In this document: one piece after another, positions 1 to 8,240 of the stretch
How the letters are laid out: each line of letters begins with the position of its first letter
Position numbering within the stretch: the stretch's first letter is position 1
Source: Acidobacteriota bacterium
Lineage (GTDB): Bacteria > Acidobacteriota > Thermoanaerobaculia > UBA5066
Direction: 5' to 3'
DNA: 36,989 nucleotides
Assembly (NCBI GenBank): GCA_030278895.1
Contig: JARXKK010000018.1
Span: forward strand, 1 to 36,989
Made by a program: the position numbers and the translations under genes
The notes under the pieces: generated by a model
The model's input: the letters and a program-made list of their open reading frames with translations, nothing else
The model's database searches: none
Told to the model about the DNA's origin: nothing

Positions 1-2
1 AG

Positions 3-602
3 GAAGCCGAGGCGCGGGTGAAGGCGGGCGGGCGCGAGACGCTCTTCCTCCTCGAGCACACCGACGTCATCACCGCGGGCCGCAACTCCGACCTGGGCGA
101 GCTCCTCGTCTCGGAAGATCTTCTCCTGCAGCGAGGCGTGCAGCTCCGAATCACCGACCGCGGTGGCAAGCTCACGTTCCACGGCCCGGGCCAGCTCGTC
201 GCCTATCCGGTCCTCGACCTCTCGCAGGGCCACCGGGACGTGAGGCGTTACGTGCGCAACCTCGAAGACGTGCTCATCCGCACCGCGGGAGACTTCGGAG
301 TCGCGGCAGCGCGCAGCTCCGCTCCCGAGCGCTGGGCCTCGATATGGGTGGGCAACGACAAGCTCGCGGCGATAGGCGTCCACCTGTCGCGCTGGGTCAC
401 GACGCACGGGTGCGCCCTCAACGTGACGACCGACCTGGCAAGGTTCTCGCTCTTCATCCCGTGCGGCATCGCCGACGGCGGCGTGACGTCTCTTTCGAAG
501 GAGAACGCCGGACAACCTCCGCCAGCATTGCCTGCGGTCGCCGAACGCTTCGTGAGCCACTTTCTCGACGTCTTCGAAAGGGAGAAGGGTGAATCGCCAT
601 GA
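3..602 (+). CDS. lipB: Octanoyltransferase LipB (5' end outside window)
   Basis: LipB moves the octanoyl group from acyl carrier protein to the lipoyl domains of 2-oxoacid dehydrogenases and GcvH, the first step of endogenous lipoate synthesis in the cytoplasm. The frame is open from base 3, and the family normally has about 20-30 more residues before the LLEH motif, so the gene is cut by the window edge; the GTG at 18 is probably internal. Visible family motifs are LLEHTDVITAGR, RGGKLTFHGPGQLVAYP, the catalytic lysine in DKLAAIGV, WVTTHGCALNV, and the acyl-accepting cysteine in IPCGI followed by VTSL. All catalytic residues are present. The stop overlaps the next start (ATGA). LipA, the next enzyme of the pathway, lies 1.3 kb downstream on the same strand. 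Confidence 0.93.
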   Translation, partial: EAEARVKAGGRETLFLLEHTDVITAGRNSDLGELLVSEDLLLQRGVQLRITDRGGKLTFHGPGQLVAYPVLDLSQGHRDVRRYVRNLEDVLIRTAGDFGVAAARSSAPERWASIWVGNDKLAAIGVHLSRWVTTHGCALNVTTDLARFSLFIPCGIADGGVTSLSKENAGQPPPALPAVAERFVSHFLDVFEREKGESP

Positions 603-1267
603 CGGAGCACGAAAGCCGGGGGATCTACGAGCTCCTGACCGCGCGCATCGCGCCGTACACCGGAGAGGGCGAAACGCTGTCCTTCGACCGGATCGTGCGC
701 GCCCCGGTGGACGACGAGACCGTCGGCCTGGTCGCGCAGGCGCTCGTCGACGAGGACGCGGACACCCGCCGGGCCGGCCTTTTCGTCTTCGCGGGCCTTC
801 AAGACGACACACGGGACCGCCTGGAGCCGTTCCGGCCGCTCGCCGGGAAGATTCGCGATCTCCTGCTCGACGTCGAGCCGGCCGTTCGGTGCGACGCGCT
901 CATGGCGTTCGCCTACTTCGATCCCGAGGATCTCCACGTGGCGGTGCGCGAGTTCCTCACGGACCCGAACGGCCGCAACCGTCTGCAGGCCGTGCGGATT
1001 CTCGACGCCGAATGCAGCTCGCAGAATCTGCCGACCCTTCTCACGCTGGGCGTGGACCCGTACCACGAGGGCGCCAAGGACGCCCGCGACGAGCGTGAAT
1101 GGCTCGTCGTCCGCGAGGCCGCGCGCGCCGCCGTCGAGCACACGGTGGACGTCCGCTTCCCGGCGCCCCTTGAGGAGGAAGAAGTGGAAGGGGTCCGCTG
1201 CGTCTACCACGCATGGGACCCCGTATGGCAGTGGGCCGCGCGAGAAGGGATCCGGGGGCGCGGCTAG
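599..1267 (+). CDS. HEAT-like repeat protein of unknown function
   Basis: This 222-residue cytoplasmic protein has no signal peptide or membrane segment. The middle (about residues 35-175) is a run of paired amphipathic helices with the spacing and Asp/Arg/Ala pattern of HEAT-like repeats: ALVDEDADTRRAGLFVFAGL, then DVEPAVRCDALMAFAYF, then TDPNGRNRLQAVRIL. The C-terminus is acidic (LEEEEVEG), followed by aromatic residues. Its ATG overlaps the lipB stop (ATGA), so it is translationally coupled to lipB, although a role in lipoylation is only suggested by that position. HEAT arrays usually bind proteins. No catalytic motif is visible, and the call rests on repeat appearance alone. Confidence 0.6.
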   Translation: MTEHESRGIYELLTARIAPYTGEGETLSFDRIVRAPVDDETVGLVAQALVDEDADTRRAGLFVFAGLQDDTRDRLEPFRPLAGKIRDLLLDVEPAVRCDALMAFAYFDPEDLHVAVREFLTDPNGRNRLQAVRILDAECSSQNLPTLLTLGVDPYHEGAKDARDEREWLVVREAARAAVEHTVDVRFPAPLEEEEVEGVRCVYHAWDPVWQWAAREGIRGRG

Positions 1268-1271
1268 GCCG

Positions 1272-1829
1272 TCACCTCGGCCAGAGCCACCCGAAGAAGC
1301 CCGCCGTCAGGAGCGCGTAGATGAGGCCGTCGAACGTGGACTTCAGGGTCGTCATCCAGTTCTTCTTGTACCAGATCGTGTTCTGCCACAGCGCGAGCGC
1401 ATAGCCATAGAACGCCGTCGCGCCCGCGAAGCGGAAGACCTTGAGGTAGTGAGATCCCGCCGGCAGCGCGCGGCCGGAAATGTAGGCCGCGGTGATCCCG
1501 ACGACGACGCAGTACAGGAACCACTGCGACAGCGAGCTTCCCATCGACCAGGGTCCTTTCGGGAGAATCGTCAGCGAACCGGCCGGCCCCTTGCTGTACT
1601 TCTCGACGAATGCCGGGTTCTTCATGTCCCCCGCGCTGGGAAGCGGGAACATGTAGTCCCCCGGCGCGAGGTCGAAGGGGCGGAGCGCGTCCATGACGCC
1701 GTCCTCGGCCGGGAGCTTCTTGTAATCCGACTTGTGATACGGCAGGACCATGTGAATGACCGAGCTGACGACGAACACGGCGACCGCGGAAAGAAGGATG
1801 GGGAGCCAGAGCGATGCGATGGACACCAT
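1272..1829 (-). CDS. Conserved-looking integral membrane protein, function unknown
   Basis: The 185-residue product starts with a membrane segment (about residues 5-28) that ends in [18 protein letters not shown] soluble stretch of about 75 residues follows, then two or three further membrane segments (about 103-120, 130-150 and 165-183). The ATG at 1829 is preceded by a strong Shine-Dalgarno sequence (GAGGAGG), which fixes the start. The His/Lys/Asp/Tyr-rich juxtamembrane motif looks conserved, but I do not recognise a named family. The gene converges on the HEAT-like gene with a 4-base gap and diverges from lipA. Confidence 0.65.
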   Translation of the reverse strand: MVSIASLWLPILLSAVAVFVVSSVIHMVLPYHKSDYKKLPAEDGVMDALRPFDLAPGDYMFPLPSAGDMKNPAFVEKYSKGPAGSLTILPKGPWSMGSSLSQWFLYCVVVGITAAYISGRALPAGSHYLKVFRFAGATAFYGYALALWQNTIWYKKNWMTTLKSTFDGLIYALLTAGFFGWLWPR

Positions 1830-1882
1830 CGGAGCCTCCTCGTTTTGAGATCGTTTATCGGGCGGATCCTACCCCGTCCCGG

Positions 1883-1888
1883 TATGCT
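1883..1888 (+). promoter_or_regulatory. Possible -10 box of lipA (leaderless)
   Basis: TATGCT lies 6 bases before the GTG chosen as the lipA start. No Shine-Dalgarno sequence sits between them, and no good -35 box is visible 16-18 bases upstream. The spacing would place the transcription start at or next to the start codon. Confidence 0.35.
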
Positions 1889-1894
1889 CGTTCG

Positions 1895-2791
1895 GTGAAC
1901 GCCACGGACCGCCCGACGTACGGAATCACGCCCCGGCCCGAGTGGCTGAAGGTCCGCCTCTACGACAACGACCTGTCGCGCGGCATCGCGGCTCTCGTCG
2001 CCGACAAGGGCCTCAACACGGTGTGCCAGGAAGCGCGCTGCCCGAATCTCTTCGAGTGCTGGGGCCTCGACAAGACCGCCACCTTCATGCTCATGGGCGA
2101 CGTGTGCACGCGCCGCTGCGGCTTCTGCGCGGTCACCCAGGGAGCCGGAAGGCCGCTCGACCCGGCGGAGCCGCGGCACGTAGCCGAGGCCGTGAAAACG
2201 CTAGGGGTCCTTCACGCGGTGGTGACCTCCGTGAACCGCGACGAGCTGCCCGACGGCGGCGCCGCGCACTTCGCGGCCACGATCCGGGAGATCCGGGCGC
2301 TCACCCCCGGGGTCACGGTCGAGGTCCTCATTCCGGATTTCCTCGGCAGCGAGGCGGCGCTTTGCGCCGTCCTCGACGAGCGGCCGGAGGTCCTGAACCA
2401 CAACACGGAGACCGTCGAGCGCCTGTACAGGCGCGTGCGGCCGGACGCGATCTACGCGCGCTCGCTGGAGCTCCTCGCTCGCTCTGCCAAGAGGAGAGAC
2501 GAGGAGAAGAACGGGATTTCTTTGAGAGTGAAGAGCGGCATCATGGTTGGTCTCGGCGAGTCGAGAGAGGAGCTCTCCGCGACTCTCGGGGATCTCCGCT
2601 CTTCCGGCGTGGACTTCGTGACCGTCGGCCAGTACCTGCAGCCACACGCGCGCCGGCTGCCGGTCGAGCGGTACTACACGCCCGATGAGTTCGAGGAGAT
2701 CAAGCGGGAGGGCGAGGCGATGGGGTTCGGAGTTGTCGAGTCAGGGCCGCTCGTGAGATCGAGTTACCACGCGCGGCGTGCGCTTGCCTAG
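1895..2791 (+). CDS. lipA: Lipoyl synthase LipA
   Basis: This radical SAM enzyme inserts two sulfurs into protein-bound octanoyl groups to make lipoyl groups, acting after LipB. Both cluster motifs are present: the auxiliary cluster cysteines as CX4CX5C (C44, C49, C55) and the radical SAM motif CTRRCGFC (C71, C75, C78). The C-terminal RSSYHA carries the serine that ligates the auxiliary cluster. The GTG at 1895 gives 298 residues, normal for LipA, and begins just before the conserved [16 protein letters not shown] stretch. An upstream in-frame ATG at 1814 would add 27 residues unlike the family and overlap the divergent gene. The last four bases overlap the convergent ferredoxin gene through a shared CTAG. 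Confidence 0.95.
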   Translation: MNATDRPTYGITPRPEWLKVRLYDNDLSRGIAALVADKGLNTVCQEARCPNLFECWGLDKTATFMLMGDVCTRRCGFCAVTQGAGRPLDPAEPRHVAEAVKTLGVLHAVVTSVNRDELPDGGAAHFAATIREIRALTPGVTVEVLIPDFLGSEAALCAVLDERPEVLNHNTETVERLYRRVRPDAIYARSLELLARSAKRRDEEKNGISLRVKSGIMVGLGESREELSATLGDLRSSGVDFVTVGQYLQPHARRLPVERYYTPDEFEEIKREGEAMGFGVVESGPLVRSSYHARRALA

Positions 2792-3018
2792 CCGTCGTTC
2801 CCGATGGCCTCCACCGGGCAGGAATCCATGGCTTCCTGGCACTGGGCCTCTTCTTCGGGGGTACCCGCCTGCTTCATCACGAACGAGAATCCCTTGTCTT
2901 CCTGGCGCGTGAAATTGGCCGGCGCGGTGACGCGGCAGACGTCGCAGTCGATACACTGCGTGTCGACGTAGAACTTCCCGGGCGCATTTTCCTCGTAACG
3001 GTCGTCTTTGTTCGCCAT
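2788..3018 (-). CDS. Small single-cluster [4Fe-4S] ferredoxin
   Basis: This is a 76-residue cytoplasmic electron carrier. The ligands are C22, C25 and C28 (CIDCDVC) plus C67 in CPVEAI, a pattern for one [4Fe-4S] cluster. A fifth cysteine, C60, lies just before the last ligand. The protein is acidic, as usual for ferredoxins. I chose the ATG at 3018 because the protein then begins [11 protein letters not shown], a typical soluble start; ATGs at 3036 and 3054 are in frame but add an uncharged segment. There is no Shine-Dalgarno sequence. It converges on lipA with a 4-base overlap. LipA needs reducing electrons, so a partnership is possible but not shown. Confidence 0.85.
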   Translation of the reverse strand: MANKDDRYEENAPGKFYVDTQCIDCDVCRVTAPANFTRQEDKGFSFVMKQAGTPEEEAQCQEAMDSCPVEAIGNDG

Positions 3019-3027
3019 CGCGGAGAA

Positions 3028-3033
3028 AGATAA
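3028..3033 (-). promoter_or_regulatory. Possible -10 box of the ferredoxin gene
   Basis: On the minus strand TTATCT lies 9 bases before the ferredoxin ATG at 3018. No Shine-Dalgarno sequence follows and no convincing -35 box is visible, so this is a weak call supported mainly by the same arrangement at other genes in the window. Confidence 0.25.
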
Positions 3034-3087
3034 CATGCCCGAATCTGGACTCACTCATCAGCTTGCATCATTTTTTCGCCGATACCC

Positions 3088-3756
3088 ATGAAGCCACGCC
3101 GACTCCTCCCCCTCTTTCCGCTCCCGAATGTCCTCCTCCTTCCGGAGACGGACCTCCCGCTCCACGTCTTCGAACCCCGCTATCAGGCGATGCTCGCGGA
3201 CGCGCTCGCGGGCGAGCGGCTCATCGGGATCCAGCTCCTGAATCCGGCGGGTCCTCCGGACGACGCGGGCCGGCCGGCCGTCTTCGAGGTGGGCTGCGCG
3301 GGCGAGGTCGTGGAGCACGAGTCGCTCGAGGACGGCCGTTCGAACATCCTCCTCCGGGGCACGTTCCGTTACCGGATCGCCGGCGAGCGGAGCACGTCCA
3401 CGCCCTATCGGGTGGCCGAGGTCGTCCCGCTTCCCATGCGGCCTCTCGCGCCCTCACCCGGCGCTCCGACCCGAGTCGAGCTGCGGCATCTCCTGGCGAA
3501 GAAAGTGGAGCGCCTCGCGGACTCCGTCGGGCGCTCGCATTCGCGCTCGCTGCCCCCCGAGCTTTCGGACGAAGGGTTCGTGAACGAGGCGCTCACGCGC
3601 CTCGGTCTGGACGCCGAAGAGGGCTACCGGGTCCTCGTGATGGACCGCCTCGAAGAACGGTACGACTGGGCGCTCGCGCACATCGAGGGAGTCCAGAAGA
3701 GGCTCGACTTCCTCGCGCCGTTTCGGCGGCCCGAGTTCGATCCCCGCTGGAACTGA
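3088..3756 (+). CDS. Stand-alone LON substrate-binding domain protein
   Basis: The 222-residue protein matches the N-terminal substrate-binding domain of Lon protease: LPLFPLPNVLLLPETDLPLHVFEPRY at the start, then a central beta-rich part (FEVGCAGEVVEHE, ILLRGTFRYRIAGE, YRVAEVVPL), then a helical end. There is no AAA ATPase or Ser-Lys protease domain, and it stops before the neighbouring AAA gene on the other strand. Such LON-only proteins are common in bacteria, and their role, probably peptide or misfolded-protein binding, is largely unknown. It has no signal peptide, so it is cytoplasmic. The ATG at 3088 sits immediately before the conserved domain. Confidence 0.85.
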   Translation: MKPRRLLPLFPLPNVLLLPETDLPLHVFEPRYQAMLADALAGERLIGIQLLNPAGPPDDAGRPAVFEVGCAGEVVEHESLEDGRSNILLRGTFRYRIAGERSTSTPYRVAEVVPLPMRPLAPSPGAPTRVELRHLLAKKVERLADSVGRSHSRSLPPELSDEGFVNEALTRLGLDAEEGYRVLVMDRLEERYDWALAHIEGVQKRLDFLAPFRRPEFDPRWN

Positions 3757-3760
3757 GGCG

Positions 3761-5251
3761 TCAGGCCTTCGACGCCGGCATCGCGCGGTCGTGCGCCCAG
3801 CTCTTGATGGCCTTGATCTGCTCGTCCATCGTCCTCGACAGGGGCACGGTCGCCGTCAGCATCTTCGACATGTCGTCCTCGTTGAGCTTCCGCCCCTGGT
3901 TGAAGGCCTCCACGGCGGCGGCCTGAACGGCGGCCTCGATCTCCGAGCCCACGAAGCCCTTTGTCGCCTTCGCCAGGAACACGACGTCGAAAAGGCTCGC
4001 ATCGGACCCGACCTTCTTCAGGTGGACGTTGAAGATGGCCTTGCGCTCGTTCTCGTTCGGCAGGTCGAGGAAGAACACCTGGTCGAAACGGCCCTTGCGA
4101 ATGATCTCGGCGGGCAGAAGGTGGATGCGGTTCGCCGTGGCCGCCACGAACACGAGCCCCTGCTTCTCCTGCATCCACGTGAGAAACGTCGAGAAGATGC
4201 GCCCGAGCGAAGCGTCGCCGCCCGTCGAGGCCTCCCGGCCGCCCGTGATCGCCATCTCGATCTCGTCGATCCACAGGAGCGCGGGAGAAAGCGACTCCAC
4301 CGTGCGGAGCGCGCGCTGAAACGTCTGCTCCGGATTGTCCGTGCCGAAGACGAGGTTCATGTCGAGGCGGAAGAGCGGCAGGTTCCAGAGGGCGGAGATC
4401 GCCTTGACGGAGAGCGACTTTCCGCAGCCCGACATGCCCATGAGGAGAATCCCCTTCGGTACTGGCATGCCGGCGTCGAGCGCCTCCTTCGTGAAGAGCT
4501 TCTTGCGCTTCACGAGCCACTCCTTCAGGTTTTCGAGCCCCCCTATGTCCGCGAGGGAGAAACGCGGCGGCACGAACTCCAGAACGCCGTCCTTGCGCGT
4601 CGCCTGCTCCTTTTCGGCGAGGACCTCGAAATAGGATTCCTCGTCGAAGACGGGCCGGCGCGAGAAGACCCGCGACACGACGTGCTCGGTCTCGTCCTGC
4701 GTGAGCCCCTTCAGACCCATCGCGAGACGCTTCGCGTCTTCGTCCGAGAGGCCCTTCTCGCCAAAGAAGCGCTTCCCGAGGTGGCCGAGGAGAAAAAGGA
4801 TTTCGCTCTCGTCCGGAAGGTCGTAGTCGAGAACGTAGATCTCTTTCTTGAGGTCGTCGGGGATGACGAGGCGCGGCGAGACGAGGACGAGGAAACGCCC
4901 CTTTCCCTTCAGGGCCCTGTAAGCGTCCCGGAGCCGCCGCACGACTTCGGGTTTGGCGACGAACGCGGTGAGGTCCTTCATGAGGAAGAACCCCGGCCCG
5001 GGCGCCGCGATGATCGCGTCGAGGGCCTTGAGGGCGTCAGCGGTGTCCGGCCAGCGCTCCGTTCCCGCCACGATGCCGTCCACGCAGGTCCAGACGGCGA
5101 AAGGCACGGGCTTGTCGTAGAACTTCTGGGCGAGGGTGGCGATGGCGCGCTCGACGCGCCCCTCCTCCCAGGACACGACGTAGAGAAGCGGGTAGCCGCC
5201 CAGCAGGGCGCGCCGAATCCGCTCGGGCCCCCGGACCGCGATTTCACTCAT
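3761..5251 (-). CDS. Ycf46-like AAA+ ATPase
   Basis: This is a 496-residue AAA+ ATPase with an N-terminal degenerate RecA-like part (about residues 1-230: YPLLYVVSWEEGRVERAI, FFLMKDL, LVLVSPRLVIPDDLKKEI) followed by one AAA module. Walker A is GMSGCGKS (Lys about residue 278), Walker B is LLWIDEIE (about 325-332), sensor 1 is ATAN, and the arginine fingers lie in RKGRFD. The two-part layout and motifs such as DIGGLENLKEWL resemble Ycf46, known from cyanobacteria and plastids and linked there to photosynthetic regulation. No photosynthesis gene is near here, so the role is open. I chose the ATG at 5251, after a GTGGGA ribosome-binding-like stretch, over the longer frame from 5311. It is divergent from the pentapeptide gene and convergent with the LON gene. 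Confidence 0.85.
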   Translation of the reverse strand: MSEIAVRGPERIRRALLGGYPLLYVVSWEEGRVERAIATLAQKFYDKPVPFAVWTCVDGIVAGTERWPDTADALKALDAIIAAPGPGFFLMKDLTAFVAKPEVVRRLRDAYRALKGKGRFLVLVSPRLVIPDDLKKEIYVLDYDLPDESEILFLLGHLGKRFFGEKGLSDEDAKRLAMGLKGLTQDETEHVVSRVFSRRPVFDEESYFEVLAEKEQATRKDGVLEFVPPRFSLADIGGLENLKEWLVKRKKLFTKEALDAGMPVPKGILLMGMSGCGKSLSVKAISALWNLPLFRLDMNLVFGTDNPEQTFQRALRTVESLSPALLWIDEIEMAITGGREASTGGDASLGRIFSTFLTWMQEKQGLVFVAATANRIHLLPAEIIRKGRFDQVFFLDLPNENERKAIFNVHLKKVGSDASLFDVVFLAKATKGFVGSEIEAAVQAAAVEAFNQGRKLNEDDMSKMLTATVPLSRTMDEQIKAIKSWAHDRAMPASKA

Positions 5252-5275
5252 TCCCACGAATGTTACAGGCTCCGT

Positions 5276-5281
5276 TAGACT
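5276..5281 (+). promoter_or_regulatory. Possible -10 box of the pentapeptide gene
   Basis: TAGACT lies 8 bases before the GTG start at 5290. There is no Shine-Dalgarno sequence between them and no clear -35 box, which fits a leaderless or near-leaderless transcript. Confidence 0.3.
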
Positions 5282-5289
5282 ACGCGGCC

Positions 5290-6786
5290 GTGAACCCGGA
5301 ACATCTTGCAATCCTGCAGTCCCCCGCGTGGAACGAGTGGCGGGCCGAGCGGCCCTCCCTGACGCCGGACTTCACGGAAGTTCGACTCAGCGGCGCCGAT
5401 CTCTCGGGGAAAAACCTCTCGGGCGCCGACCTCTCGCGGGCGAAGTTCGAGGGGTGCAACCTCGCGGGCGCCAGCCTTTCGCGCGCCCATTTCACGGGAG
5501 CATCCCTGAACGGCTCGAACCTCGACCGGGCCGACCTCTCCGAGACGGACCTCGACTACCTGCTCTTCGAGCGCGTTTCGTTCATCGGCGCGATCTTCCG
5601 GAACGCGACACTGAGAAGCGCCACCGTCCGCGAGTCGGTCATGACCGCCGTGGACATGACCGGCGCGAAGCTGGACGGGACCGACTTCACCGCGACCGAC
5701 TTCTCCTTTGGCCGCCTCCTCTACGCGAATTTCCGAGGCGCGCAGCTCGACCGCTGCGTCTTCGAAGGAACCGACCTCACCCAGGCGGTCTTCGACGGCG
5801 TGACGTACCGGAAGGGCAATTTCGACAAGGCGAACCTGACGCTCTCTTTCTTTCGCGACGCGAAGCTCACGGGCACGTCGTTCAAGGGCGCCAAGCTCCA
5901 GCGCGCGGTTCTCCGCGGCGCCGAGGCGAACGGGGCCGACTTCACGGGCGCCGACCTCTCCGAGGCGGACTTCGAGCGCGTCGTCGCGCAGGGCGCGATC
6001 TTCACGGACGCCGTTCTTCGGAAGACGAGCGCCCACCGCGCGGATTTCCGGAACGCGACCTTTCTGAGCGCGCAGCTCGAAGAGACCGACTTCACCGGGG
6101 CCTCTCTCGACAAGGTCGACCTCCGGACGCCGAAGATGCGGCTCCCGAATTTCACGGCAGCGCGCCTCCTCGAGGCGAACGGCGCCCGTGCGAACCTCCG
6201 CGGATCGAACTTCACGGAGGCCGATCTCTCGGGCGCCGACCTCTCGGAGGCGAATCTCGAAGGCTGCATCATGGCGAAGGTGAAGCTCGCGCGGACGAAC
6301 CTCCGCCGCGCGAACATGAAGCGATCCCGGCTCTCGGGAGCGATCGCGGTGGGAGCGAACCTGTCCGGCGCCAACCTCTTCGGCATCGAGGCCGAGGACG
6401 CCGATTTCTCGGCAAGCGACCTGCGATTCGCGCAACTCGTCGGCGCGAAGCTCGACGGGGCTGCCTTCAAGCAGGCGAATATCGGCGGTGCCGACTTCTC
6501 GGAGGCGCGGCTCGGCGGCACCTCTTTCATCGGGGCATTCGGGGAGAATGCGAAGTTCACGGGGCAGCTCCACCTGAAGCTGGTCCTGGCCGCGAGCTCG
6601 TTTCTCGGCTCGGCCAAGAAGAAGAGCGAGCAGGCGGAGCGCGAGAAAGAGGCCGAGCGCCTCTCGAAGCTCGCCATGCTCGAGCGAAACGCGGACGATC
6701 GCGCGCGCGCGATGGGCGTTCGGCGCGACGCCGACCCCCCGAAAGAGCCGACTCGTTCATCGCCGGGAACCCCGAAAAAGGGCTGA
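5290..6786 (+). CDS. Large pentapeptide-repeat protein
   Basis: This 498-residue protein is almost wholly pentapeptide repeats A(D/N)LSx, from about residue 35 to 425 (for example GADLSGKNLSGADLSRAKFE). These predict a long right-handed four-sided beta helix. The leader NPEHLAILQSPAWNEWR is typical of a class of bacterial pentapeptide proteins, which is why I start at the GTG at 5290 and not at the ATG at 5260. The C-terminus leaves the repeat: a helical, charged segment (KKKSEQAEREKEAERLSKLA) and a Pro/Lys-rich tail. Some pentapeptide proteins mimic DNA and protect gyrase (Qnr, MfpA); this one is far longer and has no resistance context, so its function is unassigned. Confidence 0.9.
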   Translation: MNPEHLAILQSPAWNEWRAERPSLTPDFTEVRLSGADLSGKNLSGADLSRAKFEGCNLAGASLSRAHFTGASLNGSNLDRADLSETDLDYLLFERVSFIGAIFRNATLRSATVRESVMTAVDMTGAKLDGTDFTATDFSFGRLLYANFRGAQLDRCVFEGTDLTQAVFDGVTYRKGNFDKANLTLSFFRDAKLTGTSFKGAKLQRAVLRGAEANGADFTGADLSEADFERVVAQGAIFTDAVLRKTSAHRADFRNATFLSAQLEETDFTGASLDKVDLRTPKMRLPNFTAARLLEANGARANLRGSNFTEADLSGADLSEANLEGCIMAKVKLARTNLRRANMKRSRLSGAIAVGANLSGANLFGIEAEDADFSASDLRFAQLVGAKLDGAAFKQANIGGADFSEARLGGTSFIGAFGENAKFTGQLHLKLVLAASSFLGSAKKKSEQAEREKEAERLSKLAMLERNADDRARAMGVRRDADPPKEPTRSSPGTPKKG

Positions 6787-6790
6787 CGGG

Positions 6791-8233
6791 CTATTTTTTT
6801 GCGGCCGGGCGCGTAATCACGAGCGGTCCCGGCTCAGGGCTCGGCTTCGGATTTTGGGCCGCCTTCGGTTTGAACGATTCCTTCGGCTTGCCGGCCATCG
6901 CGTCGTGCAACGCGGAGGCCTGTTGCTTGAGGTCGTCGAGAACGGTCTTGTCGACGAGCATCGGTTCCGGACGACCCGTGGCCTCGGCCAGAAACCCCGT
7001 GATGCCGGCAGGCGCCTCGTAGAAGGTGACGACCCGCGCCGGAGCCTCCCCTTCGGTGAGGAGCTCGAGCGTGGCGACGGGCTTTTCCTTCGCGGCCTTT
7101 CCGGCGCGCCTCGGAAGGAACGCCCTCACCTCGGCGCGCGAGACGCCGCTTCCGAGGGCCTCGGCCACGCTCGCGGGGATGTCGCGTCCCGCCGAGCGCC
7201 ACGCCCCGTCCACTTTCTCGGCCCCCGCCCGAAACTCGTCCGCCGCGAAGGAAACGCGCCGGAGGGCGGGAAGATCGACCGGCAGGACCTTGCCTTCGCG
7301 CCACGCCGAAATCTCCGTATCGAGAGACTCGCGGACCCGGTCGTCCACCACAGCCACGACGTTGCCGACCTTCGCGTAGATCTTGCCTCCGGCGTCCGCC
7401 TTCGCGGATCCGAACGAGACCGTCACGACGACCTCGACGCCCTTCTCGAGCCTCACGGTCGCCCACCCCGGAGCCAGGCCGACGCGCGCCAGGTCCCCCA
7501 CCGGGATGGCCGGAAACTCCGAAATCTTCGCGCTCGCGAGATCGCTCAACAGGCGGTCGACGAACGCGTCCGCGGCGAAATCCGAAACGGGCTTCTCCAT
7601 CTTCCAGCCGCCCGCGGCTCGATCCGGCTTGGCGCCCCGGGCGACGACGACCGTGCTCGGGCCTTTCGCGATCGTGAGGCGCGTGATCTCGAGAGGCGGC
7701 GTCTCGAAGAGCGAGCGGCTGCGGTAGTCGTCCGCCGGCTTCGTGAGGCCCGCGAGCGGCGCCGCGCGGACGGCCGCGAAACGCGCGCCCTCCGCCGCTG
7801 CGGTCGCGTCCGTCCCTGGAATCGCCTGACCAAACAGGAACGTCTTCACGGACTTGTCCTTGAACGTGAGCGTCGCCTTCGCCTTGGGCGTGTCGAGTCC
7901 GAACTCCTTCGGGTCGACGTCGGTGCGCACGTCGCCGACGACGTCGAGCCGCCCGAGGTCGCCCACGAGATTCTCGGCCGCGAATCCGTCCGCGGGTCCC
8001 TCGGGTTCGCCTTTGAGGGTCCAGCGGTTCTTCTCGCGGCGGAGGAGCTCCACCGGCGCGAGGCCGGGGCGCTCGAGACGGACCGACAGGACGTCCTCGG
8101 CGTTCACGTCCGCGAGACGCTTCGCGGACTTCGCGCGCTCCTCCGACGTCGGCTGCTTGCGCTCGAACAGCACGACGAACGCGAGGAGAGCGAGAAAGAC
8201 GCCGCTCAGGATGAGGAGTTTCTTCGTCGGCAT
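6791..8233 (-). CDS. DUF4340 protein of a Gld-type ABC export operon
   Basis: The 480-residue protein has one N-terminal membrane anchor (about residues 5-23) and a large, presumably periplasmic, beta-rich region. The repeated pattern of short strands plus FGLDTPKAKATLTF, VKTFLFGQA and YRSRSLFETPPLEITRLTI is the signature of DUF4340. The C-terminus is Pro/Lys-rich. It is the last gene of a minus-strand operon after the gldA-, gldF- and gldG-like genes, 7 bases after gldG. That order is widespread in bacteria that do not glide. The biochemical role is unknown; it may be a periplasmic partner of the ABC exporter. The stop is 4 bases from the convergent pentapeptide gene. Confidence 0.85.
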   Translation of the reverse strand: MPTKKLLILSGVFLALLAFVVLFERKQPTSEERAKSAKRLADVNAEDVLSVRLERPGLAPVELLRREKNRWTLKGEPEGPADGFAAENLVGDLGRLDVVGDVRTDVDPKEFGLDTPKAKATLTFKDKSVKTFLFGQAIPGTDATAAAEGARFAAVRAAPLAGLTKPADDYRSRSLFETPPLEITRLTIAKGPSTVVVARGAKPDRAAGGWKMEKPVSDFAADAFVDRLLSDLASAKISEFPAIPVGDLARVGLAPGWATVRLEKGVEVVVTVSFGSAKADAGGKIYAKVGNVVAVVDDRVRESLDTEISAWREGKVLPVDLPALRRVSFAADEFRAGAEKVDGAWRSAGRDIPASVAEALGSGVSRAEVRAFLPRRAGKAAKEKPVATLELLTEGEAPARVVTFYEAPAGITGFLAEATGRPEPMLVDKTVLDDLKQQASALHDAMAGKPKESFKPKAAQNPKPSPEPGPLVITRPAAKK

Positions 8234-8240
8234 GGAACGG

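Noticed and set aside
3791-5278. A 495-codon plus-strand frame opposite the AAA ATPase
   Set aside because: No domain is recognisable and it is His/Arg/Glu-rich; the minus strand holds a complete AAA+ ATPase.
5301-6550. DNA-level repeats in the pentapeptide gene as a tandem-repeat element
   Set aside because: The repetition is at protein level with varied codons, so it is part of the gene and not a separate DNA repeat.
5275-6573. A long minus-strand frame with repeated REVGAREV-like pattern
   Set aside because: The repetition is the mirror of the pentapeptide repeats on the plus strand.
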